Of a stretch of 64,000 nucleotides of DNA, positions 54,684 through 64,000 are shown piece by piece. Each line of letters opens with the position of its first letter. Within the stretch, counting starts at the first letter, position 1. The DNA is from an uncultured Aquabacterium sp. (lineage in GTDB: Bacteria; Pseudomonadota; Gammaproteobacteria; Burkholderiales; Burkholderiaceae_C), in assembly GCF_947366995.1 (NCBI RefSeq), contig NZ_CANBCC010000012.1, positions 1-64,000 on the forward strand. The letters are read 5' to 3'. The translations under genes were made by a program, and so were the position numbers. The notes under the pieces were generated by a model. That model ran no database searches and was not told the origin of the DNA. It saw only the letters and a list, made by a program, of their open reading frames with translations.

Positions 54684-55382
54684 TCACTTCGTTGCGCCGA
54701 ACACCTTCTGCAGCAGGGCGCTGCCAGTGCCCACCGGGTCCTGGCGGATCTTGCGTTCCTCTTCGCCGATCAAGGTGTAGAGGCCGTCCAGTGTCTTGCC
54801 TGTCACGTATTGCTCGATGCTGGCTTCTTCCGGCTTGACCAGCCCGGCCGCCGACACCTTGCTCGCCACCCGGTTGTAGCTCTTGGCCAGGCCCACCTGG
54901 CTGGTGGCCTGGGTCACCACCGGCAGGAACTTCTCGCCCAGCGGCATGCGCGTTTTCTCGGCGAAGAAGGTGGTGACGGCGTTGTCGCCGCCGCGCAGGA
55001 TCTGCCGGGCGTCGCTCACGCTCATCGACTTCACGGCCCCCACCAGCAGGTCCTTGCCCAGCGGCACGGCAGTTTCGGCGGCGCGGTTCATTGTGGTGAC
55101 GAGGTCGTCCACGCGCTTGCCCTGGCCGGTCATGCGCAGCAACCGGGCGGCGTCTTCCAGGTAGCCGGGCAGCGGAATGCGGACCTTGGGGTTGCCCAGA
55201 AAGCCGTCGGTCTGGCCGAGCAGGCTCACGGCGGCCAGGGCCCCGCGCTCTAGCGCAACCTTGATGCCGGCGCTGGCGTCCTGGTTGCTCAGGTCGGACA
55301 GCGAAAGGGCCTGGGCCTGGCGGGTGGCAGCCAGGACGAGCAGGGCGACGCCCGATCGGGCGAGAAAGGTGCGACGAGACAT
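54684..55382 (-). CDS. DUF4197-family protein
   Basis: Signal-like N-term; LSDLSNQDASAGIKVALERGALAAVSLLGQTDGFLGNPKVRIPLPGYLEDAARLLR. Confidence 0.87.
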   Translation of the reverse strand: MSRRTFLARSGVALLVLAATRQAQALSLSDLSNQDASAGIKVALERGALAAVSLLGQTDGFLGNPKVRIPLPGYLEDAARLLRMTGQGKRVDDLVTTMNRAAETAVPLGKDLLVGAVKSMSVSDARQILRGGDNAVTTFFAEKTRMPLGEKFLPVVTQATSQVGLAKSYNRVASKVSAAGLVKPEEASIEQYVTGKTLDGLYTLIGEEERKIRQDPVGTGSALLQKVFGATK

Positions 55383-55456
55383 GGTGGCAAACCTCCTGGG
55401 TCAACCGCCCACTCTAGCGCGGGCCGGGCCGGATGGGGGGCGCCGGCATGGCCTGG

Positions 55457-57805
55457 TCACGGGGCCAGCCCTGCCCATTGGGATGGGCTGGCTTCCGGTA
55501 CGAGGTGCCGGGGCAGCAGGTGGAACGCCTCGGGTGGCAGGGGGCGGCTGTAGAAGAAGCCTTGCAGTTCGTCACATCCCATGTCGCGCAGGATGGCCGC
55601 CTGGGCCGGGGTTTCAATGCCTTCGGCCACGAGGTGGAGCCTCAGCGACCGCGCCATGGCCACGATGGCCGAGGCGATGGCCATCGCGCCCGGGTCGTGG
55701 CCCAGGTCGGTCACGAAAGCCCGGTCGATCTTCATCACGTCGATGGGCAGTTGCCGCAGCGTGGCCATCGACGAGTAGCCGGTGCCGAAGTCGTCGAGCG
55801 CCACCGTGACGCCCCAGCTACGCAGTTCGCTGAGCTGGGCGCACGCGGCGCGCGCGTCGCCCACCAGCAGGCTCTCGGTCACCTCCAGTTCGAGCGCCTG
55901 CGGCGGCACCTGGTGGCGCGCCAGGGCGTCGCGCACGTGGGCCACCAGCTCGCCGCTGGCCAGCTGCCGCGGCGACACGTTGACCGACACACGGCCCAGC
56001 GCCAGCCCCTGGCGGCGCCACGCGGCGATCTGGGCGCACGCGGCGTCGAGCACCCACAGGCCGATCTCGTCGATCAGCCCGCCGGCCTCCGCCGCCTCGA
56101 TGAAGGCGCCTGGGTTGAGCAGGCCGTGCTCGGGGTGCTGCCAGCGAATCAGCGCCTCGGCCGAGTCGATGGCGCCGTCGACCGGGCGCACGCGCGGCTG
56201 ATAGTGCAGAACGAATTCGTTGCGGACCAGCGCCTGGCGCAGTTGACCCAGCAGGAGCACCCGCTCGCGCGCAGCGATGTCGAGCAGGCGGTGGAAGACC
56301 TTGTGCTGTCCGCGTCCGCCGGTCTTCGCGGCATACAGCGCGATGTCGGCGCAGCGCAGCAGTTCCTCGCGCATGAGGCCATGTTGCGGGCTCAGCGCGA
56401 TGCCCACGCTGGCGCCCAGCAGGTGTTCGCCATCGGGCAGCGCGCAGGGCTGGTTGACCGCAGCCAGCGCCGTGTCGGCCACCATGCAGGCCGTGTGCTC
56501 GGTGGCGTCGGGCAGCACGATGACGAACTCGTCGCCGCCCTGGCGAGCCACGAAGGCGTCGACCGGCATGGCGTCCGTCAGGCGCTGGGCCACCAGGCGC
56601 AGCACCATGTCGCCAGTGGCGTGCCCGCGGCTGTCGTTGACGTCCTTGAAGTGGTCTAGGTCGAGGAACAGCACTGCGACTTTGGCCACCACGCCGGGGG
56701 CGCTCAGCAGCGCATCCAGCCGGTCATGCAGTCCGTCGCGGTTGGCCAGGCCGGTCAGGCTGTCATGCACGGCCCGGTGCACGAGTTGCTGCTCACGGTC
56801 TTCAATGCGACCGGCCATGTGGTTGAAGGCCTGGGCGAGGGTGCCGATCTCGTCGTGCCGGGAAATGGCCACGCGGGTGCGGGTGGCGCCATCGGCCAGA
56901 CGGCGCGCGCCATCCGTCAGTGCGGCCAGGGGTTGCAGCGTGCGTCGAAGCTGCCACAGGGTGAGCAGCGCAATGGCCAGCAGCGTGGCCACGGCCACCA
57001 GGGCCAGCCACATGCCGAGGGGCCGGCCCATCCAGCGTACCTCGGGGCGAGGGCTGTCCTGCTCGAACACCCAGTCGCCCGCACCGAACTCGGCGCCCAG
57101 GTAGAGGCGGCTCCGGGTATGCAGCCGCTCGGCGGCCGGCTGGTCCAGCGCGTCGCCACCGCCCAGCCGGGCCAGCAGCACGCCGCGGGCATCTCGCACA
57201 TGCCAGAGCCCATCCTCCCCCGCGTCGACCACCGGCGCCCACAGGTGCGCGGCGTGCAGTTCACCGACCCAGCGCAGCACGCCGCCGTGGCTCACGGCCA
57301 TCAGCACGCGCGGCGTCTGTCCGGCGGTCTCGGCCACCCGCAGCCGCACCTCGATGCGGTCGTCACCGCGCTGCTCGGGGATGGGTGCGCGGTTGTAAGG
57401 ACCCGCCTGCGCCAACTGCCAGGCCTGGCCCAGATCGAAGTCCGGGTCACTCGACCAGCGGGTGTCGCCGTGTTCGTCCAGCCACGACAGGCGGACGAAG
57501 ACACGGCGCAGGCCCGGCAGCCAGGTGAGCCCTTCCGGAGGCCGGGCGGCCCCCGAGGCAGCCACCGGCACGGCGCTCAGCAGGGTCTTGCCGGCCAGCA
57601 GCCGGTCGAACACCTGACGGCTGGTGCGCTCGGTGGTGTCGAGGCGGGCGCGGGCGTCGAGCTCGCGGGCCACCTCCGTGATCGCGGTGCTCGACAGCCA
57701 GTCGGACAGGGCCAGCGGCACGACGGCCGCCAGCAGAAACAGCGCGAAAAGACGGTGGGCGAGCCGGCGTCCCAGCTGGCGTGCGAGCAGGGTGCGCAAA
57801 GGCAC
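55457..57805 (-). CDS. HAMP-GGDEF-EAL protein
   Basis: TM/sensor N-term; [43 protein letters not shown]. Confidence 0.9.
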   Translation of the reverse strand: MPLRTLLARQLGRRLAHRLFALFLLAAVVPLALSDWLSSTAITEVARELDARARLDTTERTSRQVFDRLLAGKTLLSAVPVAASGAARPPEGLTWLPGLRRVFVRLSWLDEHGDTRWSSDPDFDLGQAWQLAQAGPYNRAPIPEQRGDDRIEVRLRVAETAGQTPRVLMAVSHGGVLRWVGELHAAHLWAPVVDAGEDGLWHVRDARGVLLARLGGGDALDQPAAERLHTRSRLYLGAEFGAGDWVFEQDSPRPEVRWMGRPLGMWLALVAVATLLAIALLTLWQLRRTLQPLAALTDGARRLADGATRTRVAISRHDEIGTLAQAFNHMAGRIEDREQQLVHRAVHDSLTGLANRDGLHDRLDALLSAPGVVAKVAVLFLDLDHFKDVNDSRGHATGDMVLRLVAQRLTDAMPVDAFVARQGGDEFVIVLPDATEHTACMVADTALAAVNQPCALPDGEHLLGASVGIALSPQHGLMREELLRCADIALYAAKTGGRGQHKVFHRLLDIAARERVLLLGQLRQALVRNEFVLHYQPRVRPVDGAIDSAEALIRWQHPEHGLLNPGAFIEAAEAGGLIDEIGLWVLDAACAQIAAWRRQGLALGRVSVNVSPRQLASGELVAHVRDALARHQVPPQALELEVTESLLVGDARAACAQLSELRSWGVTVALDDFGTGYSSMATLRQLPIDVMKIDRAFVTDLGHDPGAMAIASAIVAMARSLRLHLVAEGIETPAQAAILRDMGCDELQGFFYSRPLPPEAFHLLPRHLVPEASPSQWAGLAP

Positions 57806-57816
57806 GGTGGGCAGCC

Positions 57817-58293
57817 TCAGAACTCGCTGGCCACGCCGACGTACTGGCCGTCGCGCCCGCGAATGACGTCGTCCAGGCTGTCCTGATTCGAGACCTGGCT
57901 CTTGGTCACGCCATCCGGGCCCATGCTGTAGAGGTCGAAATCGCTGTTGATGGGGTTCAGCGAGCGGTCCTTGCGGGCGCCGCCGCGGCCGTTGGCGTCG
58001 ACGTTGTAATAGACATAGGGCCGGCCCCAGGGGTCGTTGCGGCTGGCCCCGATGGCGGCGAGGTCGGCCGGAAAGGCGCGGTTGTCATCCCAGTGGCGCT
58101 GGATCTGCACCGACATGGCCGCAATGTCCTGCGCCGCCATGCGCGTGCGGGCCCGATCCTGGTAGCCGGTGTACATCGGCAGCGCGATGGCCGCCAGCAC
58201 GCCGATCAGCGCAACGATGAGCAGGACCTCGATCAGCGTGAACCCGTGCGGGACACGAGACGGGCGCCGGGGGGTAAGCAAGGTGGGTGGCAT
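57817..58293 (-). CDS. GspG-like type II pseudopilin / type IV pilin-like protein
   Basis: [26 protein letters not shown] prepilin site; DPWGRPYVY. Confidence 0.82.
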   Translation of the reverse strand: MPPTLLTPRRPSRVPHGFTLIEVLLIVALIGVLAAIALPMYTGYQDRARTRMAAQDIAAMSVQIQRHWDDNRAFPADLAAIGASRNDPWGRPYVYYNVDANGRGGARKDRSLNPINSDFDLYSMGPDGVTKSQVSNQDSLDDVIRGRDGQYVGVASEF

Positions 58294-58416
58294 GCGGTCG
58301 GGCGGAAGCGGGGCAGGCGCCTGTTTCGATATCGGACACCCGCCGGGGTACTTGAGCGCGGGCCGCATGCTGCCCGCGCCACAACACAGTATGCTGCCCG
58401 CTCGGCCCCCAACAGC

Positions 58417-59409
58417 ATGGAGACAGACGTGTTTCAAGGCATCCTCATCCGCAAGGACGATCAAGGCTATCGCGCCGCCCTCGAGGCCATTGACGAGGCG
58501 CAGTTGCCCGAAGGCGATGTGACCGTCCGCGTGGCGGCCTCGACCCTGAACTACAAGGACGGGCTGGCCATCACCGGGAAATCCCCCGTGGTGCGGCAGT
58601 TCCCTCTCGTGCCCGGCATTGACCTGGCTGGCACCGTCGAGGTGAGCACCCACTCCGCCTGGAAGCCCGGCGATCAGGTGGTGCTCAATGGCTGGGGCGT
58701 GGGCGAAACCCACTGGGGCGGCCTGGCCGAGAAGGCCCGATTGAAGGGCGACTGGCTGGTGCCGCTGCCATCGGCCTTCTCCCCTGAACAGGCGATGGCC
58801 ATTGGCACAGCGGGCTATACGGCCATGCTGTGCGTGCTGGCGCTGGAGCGCCACGGCGTGACGCCGGACCGCGGCGAGATCGTCGTGACCGGGGCCGCGG
58901 GCGGTGTGGGCAGCGTGGCCGTGGCCCTGCTGGCCAAGCTGGGCTACACCGTGGTGGCGGTGACGGGCCGCCCGCAGGAGGCCGACTACCTCAAGACGCT
59001 TGGCGCGGCCGAGATCCTCGAGCGCAGCGCGTTCAGCAACCCGGGCAAGCCGCTGGCGAAAGAGCGCTGGGCCGGGGCGGTGGACACCGTGGGCAGCCAC
59101 ACGCTGGCCAATGTGTGTGCCAGCACGAAGTACGGTGGCGTGGTCACCGCCTGCGGTCTGGCCGGCGGCATGGACTTCCCGGCCACGGTGGCGCCCTTCA
59201 TCCTGCGCGGCGTGACGCTGGCGGGCATCGACAGCGTGATGGCCCCTCGCGAGAAGCGCCTGGAAGCCTGGGCGCGCCTCGGCCGTGACCTCGACCCCGG
59301 CAAGCTGGCGCTGATCACCGAGACGATTTCGCTGGCCGACGCCATCCCCACTGCGCAGAAGCTGCTGGACGGCCAGGTGCGCGGCCGTGTCGTCGTGAAG
59401 ATCGCCTGA
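58417..59409 (+). CDS. acuI: acryloyl-CoA reductase family (YhdH/AcuI) oxidoreductase
   Basis: [53 protein letters not shown]. Confidence 0.92.
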   Translation: METDVFQGILIRKDDQGYRAALEAIDEAQLPEGDVTVRVAASTLNYKDGLAITGKSPVVRQFPLVPGIDLAGTVEVSTHSAWKPGDQVVLNGWGVGETHWGGLAEKARLKGDWLVPLPSAFSPEQAMAIGTAGYTAMLCVLALERHGVTPDRGEIVVTGAAGGVGSVAVALLAKLGYTVVAVTGRPQEADYLKTLGAAEILERSAFSNPGKPLAKERWAGAVDTVGSHTLANVCASTKYGGVVTACGLAGGMDFPATVAPFILRGVTLAGIDSVMAPREKRLEAWARLGRDLDPGKLALITETISLADAIPTAQKLLDGQVRGRVVVKIA

Positions 59410-59420
59410 GTGCCCGGCCC

Positions 59421-59738
59421 ATGGACCTGACTCAGTTGCAGGCCCAGTTGCGCGCGTTCGCCGACGCGCGCGGCTGGCAGCCGTTTCACACCCCGAAGAA
59501 CCTGTCGACTGCGCTGATGGTCGAGGCGGCCGAGCTGGCCGAGATCTTCCAGTGGATGACGCCGGAGGAGTCGGCCCGCGCCGCGGACGACCCGGCCACG
59601 CGCCAGCACATCGGCGAGGAGATGGCCGACGTGATGCTGTATCTCGTGCAGATCGCGATGCAGACCGGCATCGACCTGGAGGCAGCCGTACAGGACAAGC
59701 TGGTGAAGAACGCGGCCAAGTACCCGGAGCCGACCTGA
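59421..59738 (+). CDS. MazG-like nucleotide pyrophosphohydrolase
   Basis: LSTALMVEAAELAEIFQW...EEMADVMLYLVQIA (ExxE..ExxxD). Confidence 0.9.
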   Translation: MDLTQLQAQLRAFADARGWQPFHTPKNLSTALMVEAAELAEIFQWMTPEESARAADDPATRQHIGEEMADVMLYLVQIAMQTGIDLEAAVQDKLVKNAAKYPEPT

Positions 59739-59811
59739 GCGCGCCCTGACCCGGGCGGGGGTGCTGGCTTTCCCGGTTGAAGCGGCTGCGTCGCAGGCGC
59801 ACAGTGGGCGC

Positions 59812-60405
59812 ATGACCCTTGCTGCGCCCCCCACTGCCACCTTCCACCACATGCGCGACGGCACGCCCGAAGACTGGGCCGTGATCGCGCGCGAGTTCGG
59901 CGCCTACGCCCGCGAGCTGCCCGGCCGCGTGCTGACGCACCTGAAGCTGCTCGATGGCGACTTCGGCGGCTTCCCGGTCGACCGGCTCACGCACTGCCTG
60001 CAGACGGCCACGCTGGCCCACCGCGACGGGCAGGACGAGGAGTACGTGGTGTGCGCGCTGCTGCACGACATCGGCGACACGCTGGGCAGCTACAACCATG
60101 CGGACGTGGCGGCCGTCATCCTGCAGCCCTTCGTGAGCGAGGAAAACCACTGGATGGTGGCCCACCACGGCATCTTCCAGGGCTACTACTTTTTCCACCA
60201 CCTGGGCATGGACCGCAATCTGCGCGAGCGCTTCAAGGACCAGACCGAGCTCTACCGCCGCACCGCGCATTTCTGCGAGCGCTACGACGCGGCGGCCTTC
60301 GACCCCGAGGCCGAGACGCTGCCCCTCCAGTTCTTCGAGCCCATGGTGCGGCGCGTGTTCGCGGCGCCTAAGCGCAGCCTGTATCAGCGCGCGCTGGAAG
60401 CCTGA
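59812..60405 (+). CDS. HD-domain phosphohydrolase-like protein
   Basis: HCLQTATLAHRDGQDEEYVVCALLHDIGDTLG. Confidence 0.88.
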   Translation: MTLAAPPTATFHHMRDGTPEDWAVIAREFGAYARELPGRVLTHLKLLDGDFGGFPVDRLTHCLQTATLAHRDGQDEEYVVCALLHDIGDTLGSYNHADVAAVILQPFVSEENHWMVAHHGIFQGYYFFHHLGMDRNLRERFKDQTELYRRTAHFCERYDAAAFDPEAETLPLQFFEPMVRRVFAAPKRSLYQRALEA

Positions 60406-60471
60406 CACCTGCCCGCGCAGGCAGGCACCCGGTTTGCCGGTCAGAGGCTCCGCATGCTTTCAGGAGCCGCC

Positions 60472-61539
60472 ATGTCGATGTTGCGCAAGACCGCTGCCCG
60501 GGTTCCGGCCCGTGCCTCTTCTCTGGCCATGGCCGCTGGTGCCGTGGCCCTGCTGGGGGCGAGTGCCTGGTACGTGAAGCGCCAGCGCACCCGCGTGGAA
60601 GCCGAGAACCCGCCGGCCGGCCGCTTTGTCGAGGTCGACGGCGTGCGCCTGCATTACACCGAGCACGGTGACGCGGCCGCCCCGCCACTGGTGCTGCTGC
60701 ACGGCATGGGCATGATGGGCCAGGAAATGGAGCTCAGTGGCCTGGTGGAACGCGCCGCGCAGCAGTACCACGTGTTCGTGTTCGACCGCCCGGGCTACGG
60801 GCACAGCACCCGCCCGTCCGGCCGCCTTTACACACCCGATGAGCAGGCCCGGCTGTTCTTGCAGGCCCTGACCTTGCTGGGCGTGCACCGCCCGGTGGTG
60901 CTGGCCCATTCGTGGGCCACGCTGGTGGCGGTCGCCATGGCCGAGCAGGCGCCGAGCGAGCTCAAGGGCCTGGTGCTGGTGGGCGGCTACTACACGCCCG
61001 CACCGCGCTTCGACGTGCTGATCAACAGCCTGCCCGCCGTGCCCTTGCTGGGCCCGCTGATGGCGAACACCTTGTCGCCGCTGTTCTCGCGGGCGATCTG
61101 GGGACCGACGATGTGGCGCGTGTTCTCGCCCGGCGACAGCGCGGTGCGTCGGGATTTCAACGCGCGCTACCCGAAGTGGATGACGCTGCGCCCGCTGTCG
61201 ATCCAGACCGCGGCGGCCGAGGCGGCCATGTTGATCCCCGCCTCCATCCAGCAACGGGCTCAGCACCGGCGGATGCAGGTGCCCGTGGTGCTGGTGGCCG
61301 GCGAGCACGACCGTCTCATCACCTCGGGCTGGCACTCCGGCCGGGTCAACGACCGCATGCCGCAATCCCGACTGCACATCGTGCCGGGCGCCGGTCATAT
61401 GGTGCACCACACCGCGCCCGATGTGGTGTTCGACGCGGTGCGCGAGGTCTCGTCCCTCGTCACGCCGGACACGCCGGTGGACCTCGAGGCCCCCGCGCGC
61501 ATGGCGCCGGAAGACATCGCGCTGCAGCCCGCAGCGTGA
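60472..61539 (+). CDS. alpha/beta hydrolase
   Basis: LVLLHGMGMMGQEME; FDRPGYGHS; LAHSWATLVA; upstream ATG 60454 possible. Confidence 0.88.
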   Translation: MSMLRKTAARVPARASSLAMAAGAVALLGASAWYVKRQRTRVEAENPPAGRFVEVDGVRLHYTEHGDAAAPPLVLLHGMGMMGQEMELSGLVERAAQQYHVFVFDRPGYGHSTRPSGRLYTPDEQARLFLQALTLLGVHRPVVLAHSWATLVAVAMAEQAPSELKGLVLVGGYYTPAPRFDVLINSLPAVPLLGPLMANTLSPLFSRAIWGPTMWRVFSPGDSAVRRDFNARYPKWMTLRPLSIQTAAAEAAMLIPASIQQRAQHRRMQVPVVLVAGEHDRLITSGWHSGRVNDRMPQSRLHIVPGAGHMVHHTAPDVVFDAVREVSSLVTPDTPVDLEAPARMAPEDIALQPAA

Positions 61540-61575
61540 GGCCCGCGTGGGTGTGCGCGGTGCGATGATGGCGCC

Positions 61576-61854
61576 ATGAGCATCGTCGTCTACTGGTTGA
61601 GCGCGGAAGGCCCTGGCGTACAGGGCTTTGCCGACGGGGAGTTGTCCGAGGCGCTGGCCTTTGCCGAAGCGCAGCGCAAGGCGCGCAGCGCCGAGGGCAG
61701 GCCCTTGCACCGCCATGTGGTCATCAGCACGGAGCTGGGCGACCATGTCGGCCTTGCGGGCGTCAGCGACGAACGCCCGGCCGACTACAGCTGGACCAAA
61801 TCGCACCGGGGCGGCCCGCCCGACAAAGGCAATCCGCCGAAGACCCTGGCTTGA
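61576..61854 (+). CDS. hypothetical protein
   Basis: 92-aa ORF with its own start between flanking genes. Confidence 0.55.
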   Translation: MSIVVYWLSAEGPGVQGFADGELSEALAFAEAQRKARSAEGRPLHRHVVISTELGDHVGLAGVSDERPADYSWTKSHRGGPPDKGNPPKTLA

Positions 61855-61864
61855 TCGCCGGGCG

Positions 61865-62371
61865 TCAGCGCACCGTCACATCCACCACGGGCGCCTGCGT
61901 CCACGTCACCAGGTCGGCCAGCGTCAGCTTGAAGACCGCGTTGGGGTGGCCGGCCGCCGCCCAGATCACATCGAAGCGGCCCAGCTCTTCATCGAGCAGC
62001 ACCACCGGCGGCTCGACATGCCCCAGCGGCGACACCCCACCGATCGTGAAGCCCGTGCGCGCCTTCACGAACTCGGCATTCGCGCGGCCCAGCGACTGGC
62101 CCGCACCGCACACCAGCGCCTGCACCTTGTGCTCGTCGACCCGGCGGTCGCCGCTGGTCACGACCAGCACGGCGCGGTCATCGGGCTTGAGGCGAAAGAT
62201 GATGCTCTTGGCGATCTGACCCAGCGACACGCCCAGCGCATCGGCCGCCTGCTGCGCGGTGTGCGCGGCGTCGTCGAGCGCGATCGGCAGATGGGGGTGG
62301 CCCAGGGTTTCAAGCAGCGTGCACACGCGGCGCACGCTGTCGGACAGGGGTTTGACTTCGGCTCCACACAT
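61865..62371 (-). CDS. YbaK/EbsC-family aminoacyl-tRNA deacylase-like protein
   Basis: [43 protein letters not shown]. Confidence 0.9.
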   Translation of the reverse strand: MCGAEVKPLSDSVRRVCTLLETLGHPHLPIALDDAAHTAQQAADALGVSLGQIAKSIIFRLKPDDRAVLVVTSGDRRVDEHKVQALVCGAGQSLGRANAEFVKARTGFTIGGVSPLGHVEPPVVLLDEELGRFDVIWAAAGHPNAVFKLTLADLVTWTQAPVVDVTVR

Positions 62372-62480
62372 GCGGGGGATTATCGCTGCCAGCACTTCGG
62401 CTAGGATGGCTGCGGGCTGCGCCACATTGCGCGGTCACGTCGCTCGGACGGTTCCGGGCGCTCACGTGAAAGACCACACC

Positions 62481-63689
62481 ATGTCCTCTCTGACGGGCAA
62501 GCGCCGCTTTGCGCGCATCGACCGCCTTCCCCCCTACGTCTTCAACATCACGGCCGAACTCAAGCTGGCCGCCCGCCGCCGCGGGGAAGACATCATCGAC
62601 ATGAGCATGGGCAACCCCGACGGGGCCACGCCACCGCACATCGTCGCCAAGCTCACCGAGGTGGCCCAGCGGCCCGACACCCACGGCTACTCGGCCTCCA
62701 AGGGCATCCCGCGTCTGCGCCGCGCGATCTCGCACTGGTACAAGGACCGCTACGACGTCGACATCGATGCCGACAAGGAGGCCATCGTCACCATCGGCTC
62801 GAAGGAAGGCCTGGCGCACCTGATGCTGGCGACGCTGGACCGCGGCGACACCGTGCTCGTGCCCGACCCGTCGTACCCCATTCACATCTATGGCGCCGTG
62901 ATCGCCGGGGCCGACATCCGCTCGGTGCCGCTGGTGCCGGGCGTGGACTTCTTTGCCGAACTGGAAAAGGCCATCCGCGGCAGCTACCCCAAGCCGAAGA
63001 TGATGATCCTCGGCTTCCCGTCCAATCCGACGGCGCAGTGCGTGGAGCTGGATTTCTTCGAGCGCGTGGTGGCGCTGGCGAAGAAGCACGACATCTTCGT
63101 CGTGCACGACCTGGCCTATGCCGACATCGTCTACGACGGCTGGAAGGCCCCGTCGATCATGCAGGTGCCCGGCGCCAAGGACATCGCGGTCGAGTTCTTC
63201 ACGCTCAGCAAGAGCTACAACATGGCGGGCTGGCGCATCGGCTTCATGGTGGGCAACCCGGACCTGGTGGCCGCACTGGCTCGCATCAAGAGCTACCACG
63301 ACTACGGCACCTTCACGCCGCTGCAGGTGGCCGCCATTGCCGCGCTGGAAGGCGATCAGCAGTGCGTGAAGGACATTGCCGCGCAGTACCAGAAGCGCCG
63401 CGATGTGCTGGTCAAGGGGCTGCACGAGGCGGGCTGGATGGTCGACAAGCCCAAGGCCTCGATGTACATCTGGGCGAAGATCCCCGAGGCCTACCGGCAC
63501 CTGGGCTCGATCGAGTTCGCGCGCCAGATGCTGGACAAGGCCAAGGTGTGCGTGTCACCCGGCATCGGCTTCGGTGACCACGGCGACGACCACGTGCGGT
63601 TTGCGCTGATCGAAAACGAATCGCGCATCCGCCAGGCCATCCGTGGCATCAAGACGATGTTCAAGGCCGACGGCGTGACGCCGGCCTGA
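62481..63689 (+). CDS. alaC: alanine transaminase (AlaC-like)
   Basis: [43 protein letters not shown] lysine in [16 protein letters not shown]. Confidence 0.93.
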   Translation: MSSLTGKRRFARIDRLPPYVFNITAELKLAARRRGEDIIDMSMGNPDGATPPHIVAKLTEVAQRPDTHGYSASKGIPRLRRAISHWYKDRYDVDIDADKEAIVTIGSKEGLAHLMLATLDRGDTVLVPDPSYPIHIYGAVIAGADIRSVPLVPGVDFFAELEKAIRGSYPKPKMMILGFPSNPTAQCVELDFFERVVALAKKHDIFVVHDLAYADIVYDGWKAPSIMQVPGAKDIAVEFFTLSKSYNMAGWRIGFMVGNPDLVAALARIKSYHDYGTFTPLQVAAIAALEGDQQCVKDIAAQYQKRRDVLVKGLHEAGWMVDKPKASMYIWAKIPEAYRHLGSIEFARQMLDKAKVCVSPGIGFGDHGDDHVRFALIENESRIRQAIRGIKTMFKADGVTPA

Positions 63690-63708
63690 CCTGGCGCCAG
63701 GCCGGCGT
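63678..63708. terminator. bidirectional stem-loop between convergent alaC and lipase genes
   Basis: ACGCCGGCCTG-9 nt-CAGGCCGGCGT, perfect 11-bp inverted repeat overlapping the alaC stop codon. Confidence 0.5.
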
Positions 63709-63716
63709 GCGCGGGT

Positions 63717-64000
<284 letters not shown>

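Noticed and set aside
57817-60408. 863-aa minus-strand ORF
   Set aside because: Only the last 158 codons (start 58293) encode the pseudopilin; the rest is antisense to acuI, MazG-like and HD genes.

Overview
64 kb of a high-GC genome, gene content typical of Burkholderiales (inference from gene families; taxonomy not verified). It mixes core genes (leuA, Lrp/AsnC regulator, alaC, acryloyl-CoA reductase, FUSC transporter, A2M/pbpC, YbaK, a partial lipase) with two accessory stretches. (1) About 1-12.7 kb is a defence-type island: IS relics (including a 471-bp internally deleted IS66 copy with TIRs and a near-perfect 8-bp TSD), a DUF6932-like nucleotidyltransferase pair, a HEPN/MNT toxin-antitoxin pair, and a locus of two paralogous tandem-AAA+ ATPases, a WYL regulator, an AT-rich nuclease-like gene, a DUF2779 nuclease and a DnaQ-like exonuclease. 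The two ATPase genes share a 21-bp palindromic upstream site (19/21 identical), which points to one regulon. (2) About 28-35 kb carries two HNH (type IV restriction-like) endonucleases, a methyltransferase, a three-domain PTPS/QueD-like protein, a NERD-UvrD helicase split by one in-frame amber codon, and the most striking gene: a signal peptide joined directly to a near-eukaryotic ubiquitin (64/72 identical to human ubiquitin over residues 1-72, lacking the RGG tail), fused to a C-terminal outer-membrane beta-barrel. This looks like a minimal autotransporter displaying ubiquitin. Also present: a Fur-box-preceded OMP/FMN-binding/ApbE/DUF4405-like operon and an uncharacterised four-gene operon with a ten-CxxC zinc-finger/Sel1 protein. 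No tRNA, rRNA or CRISPR array was seen.
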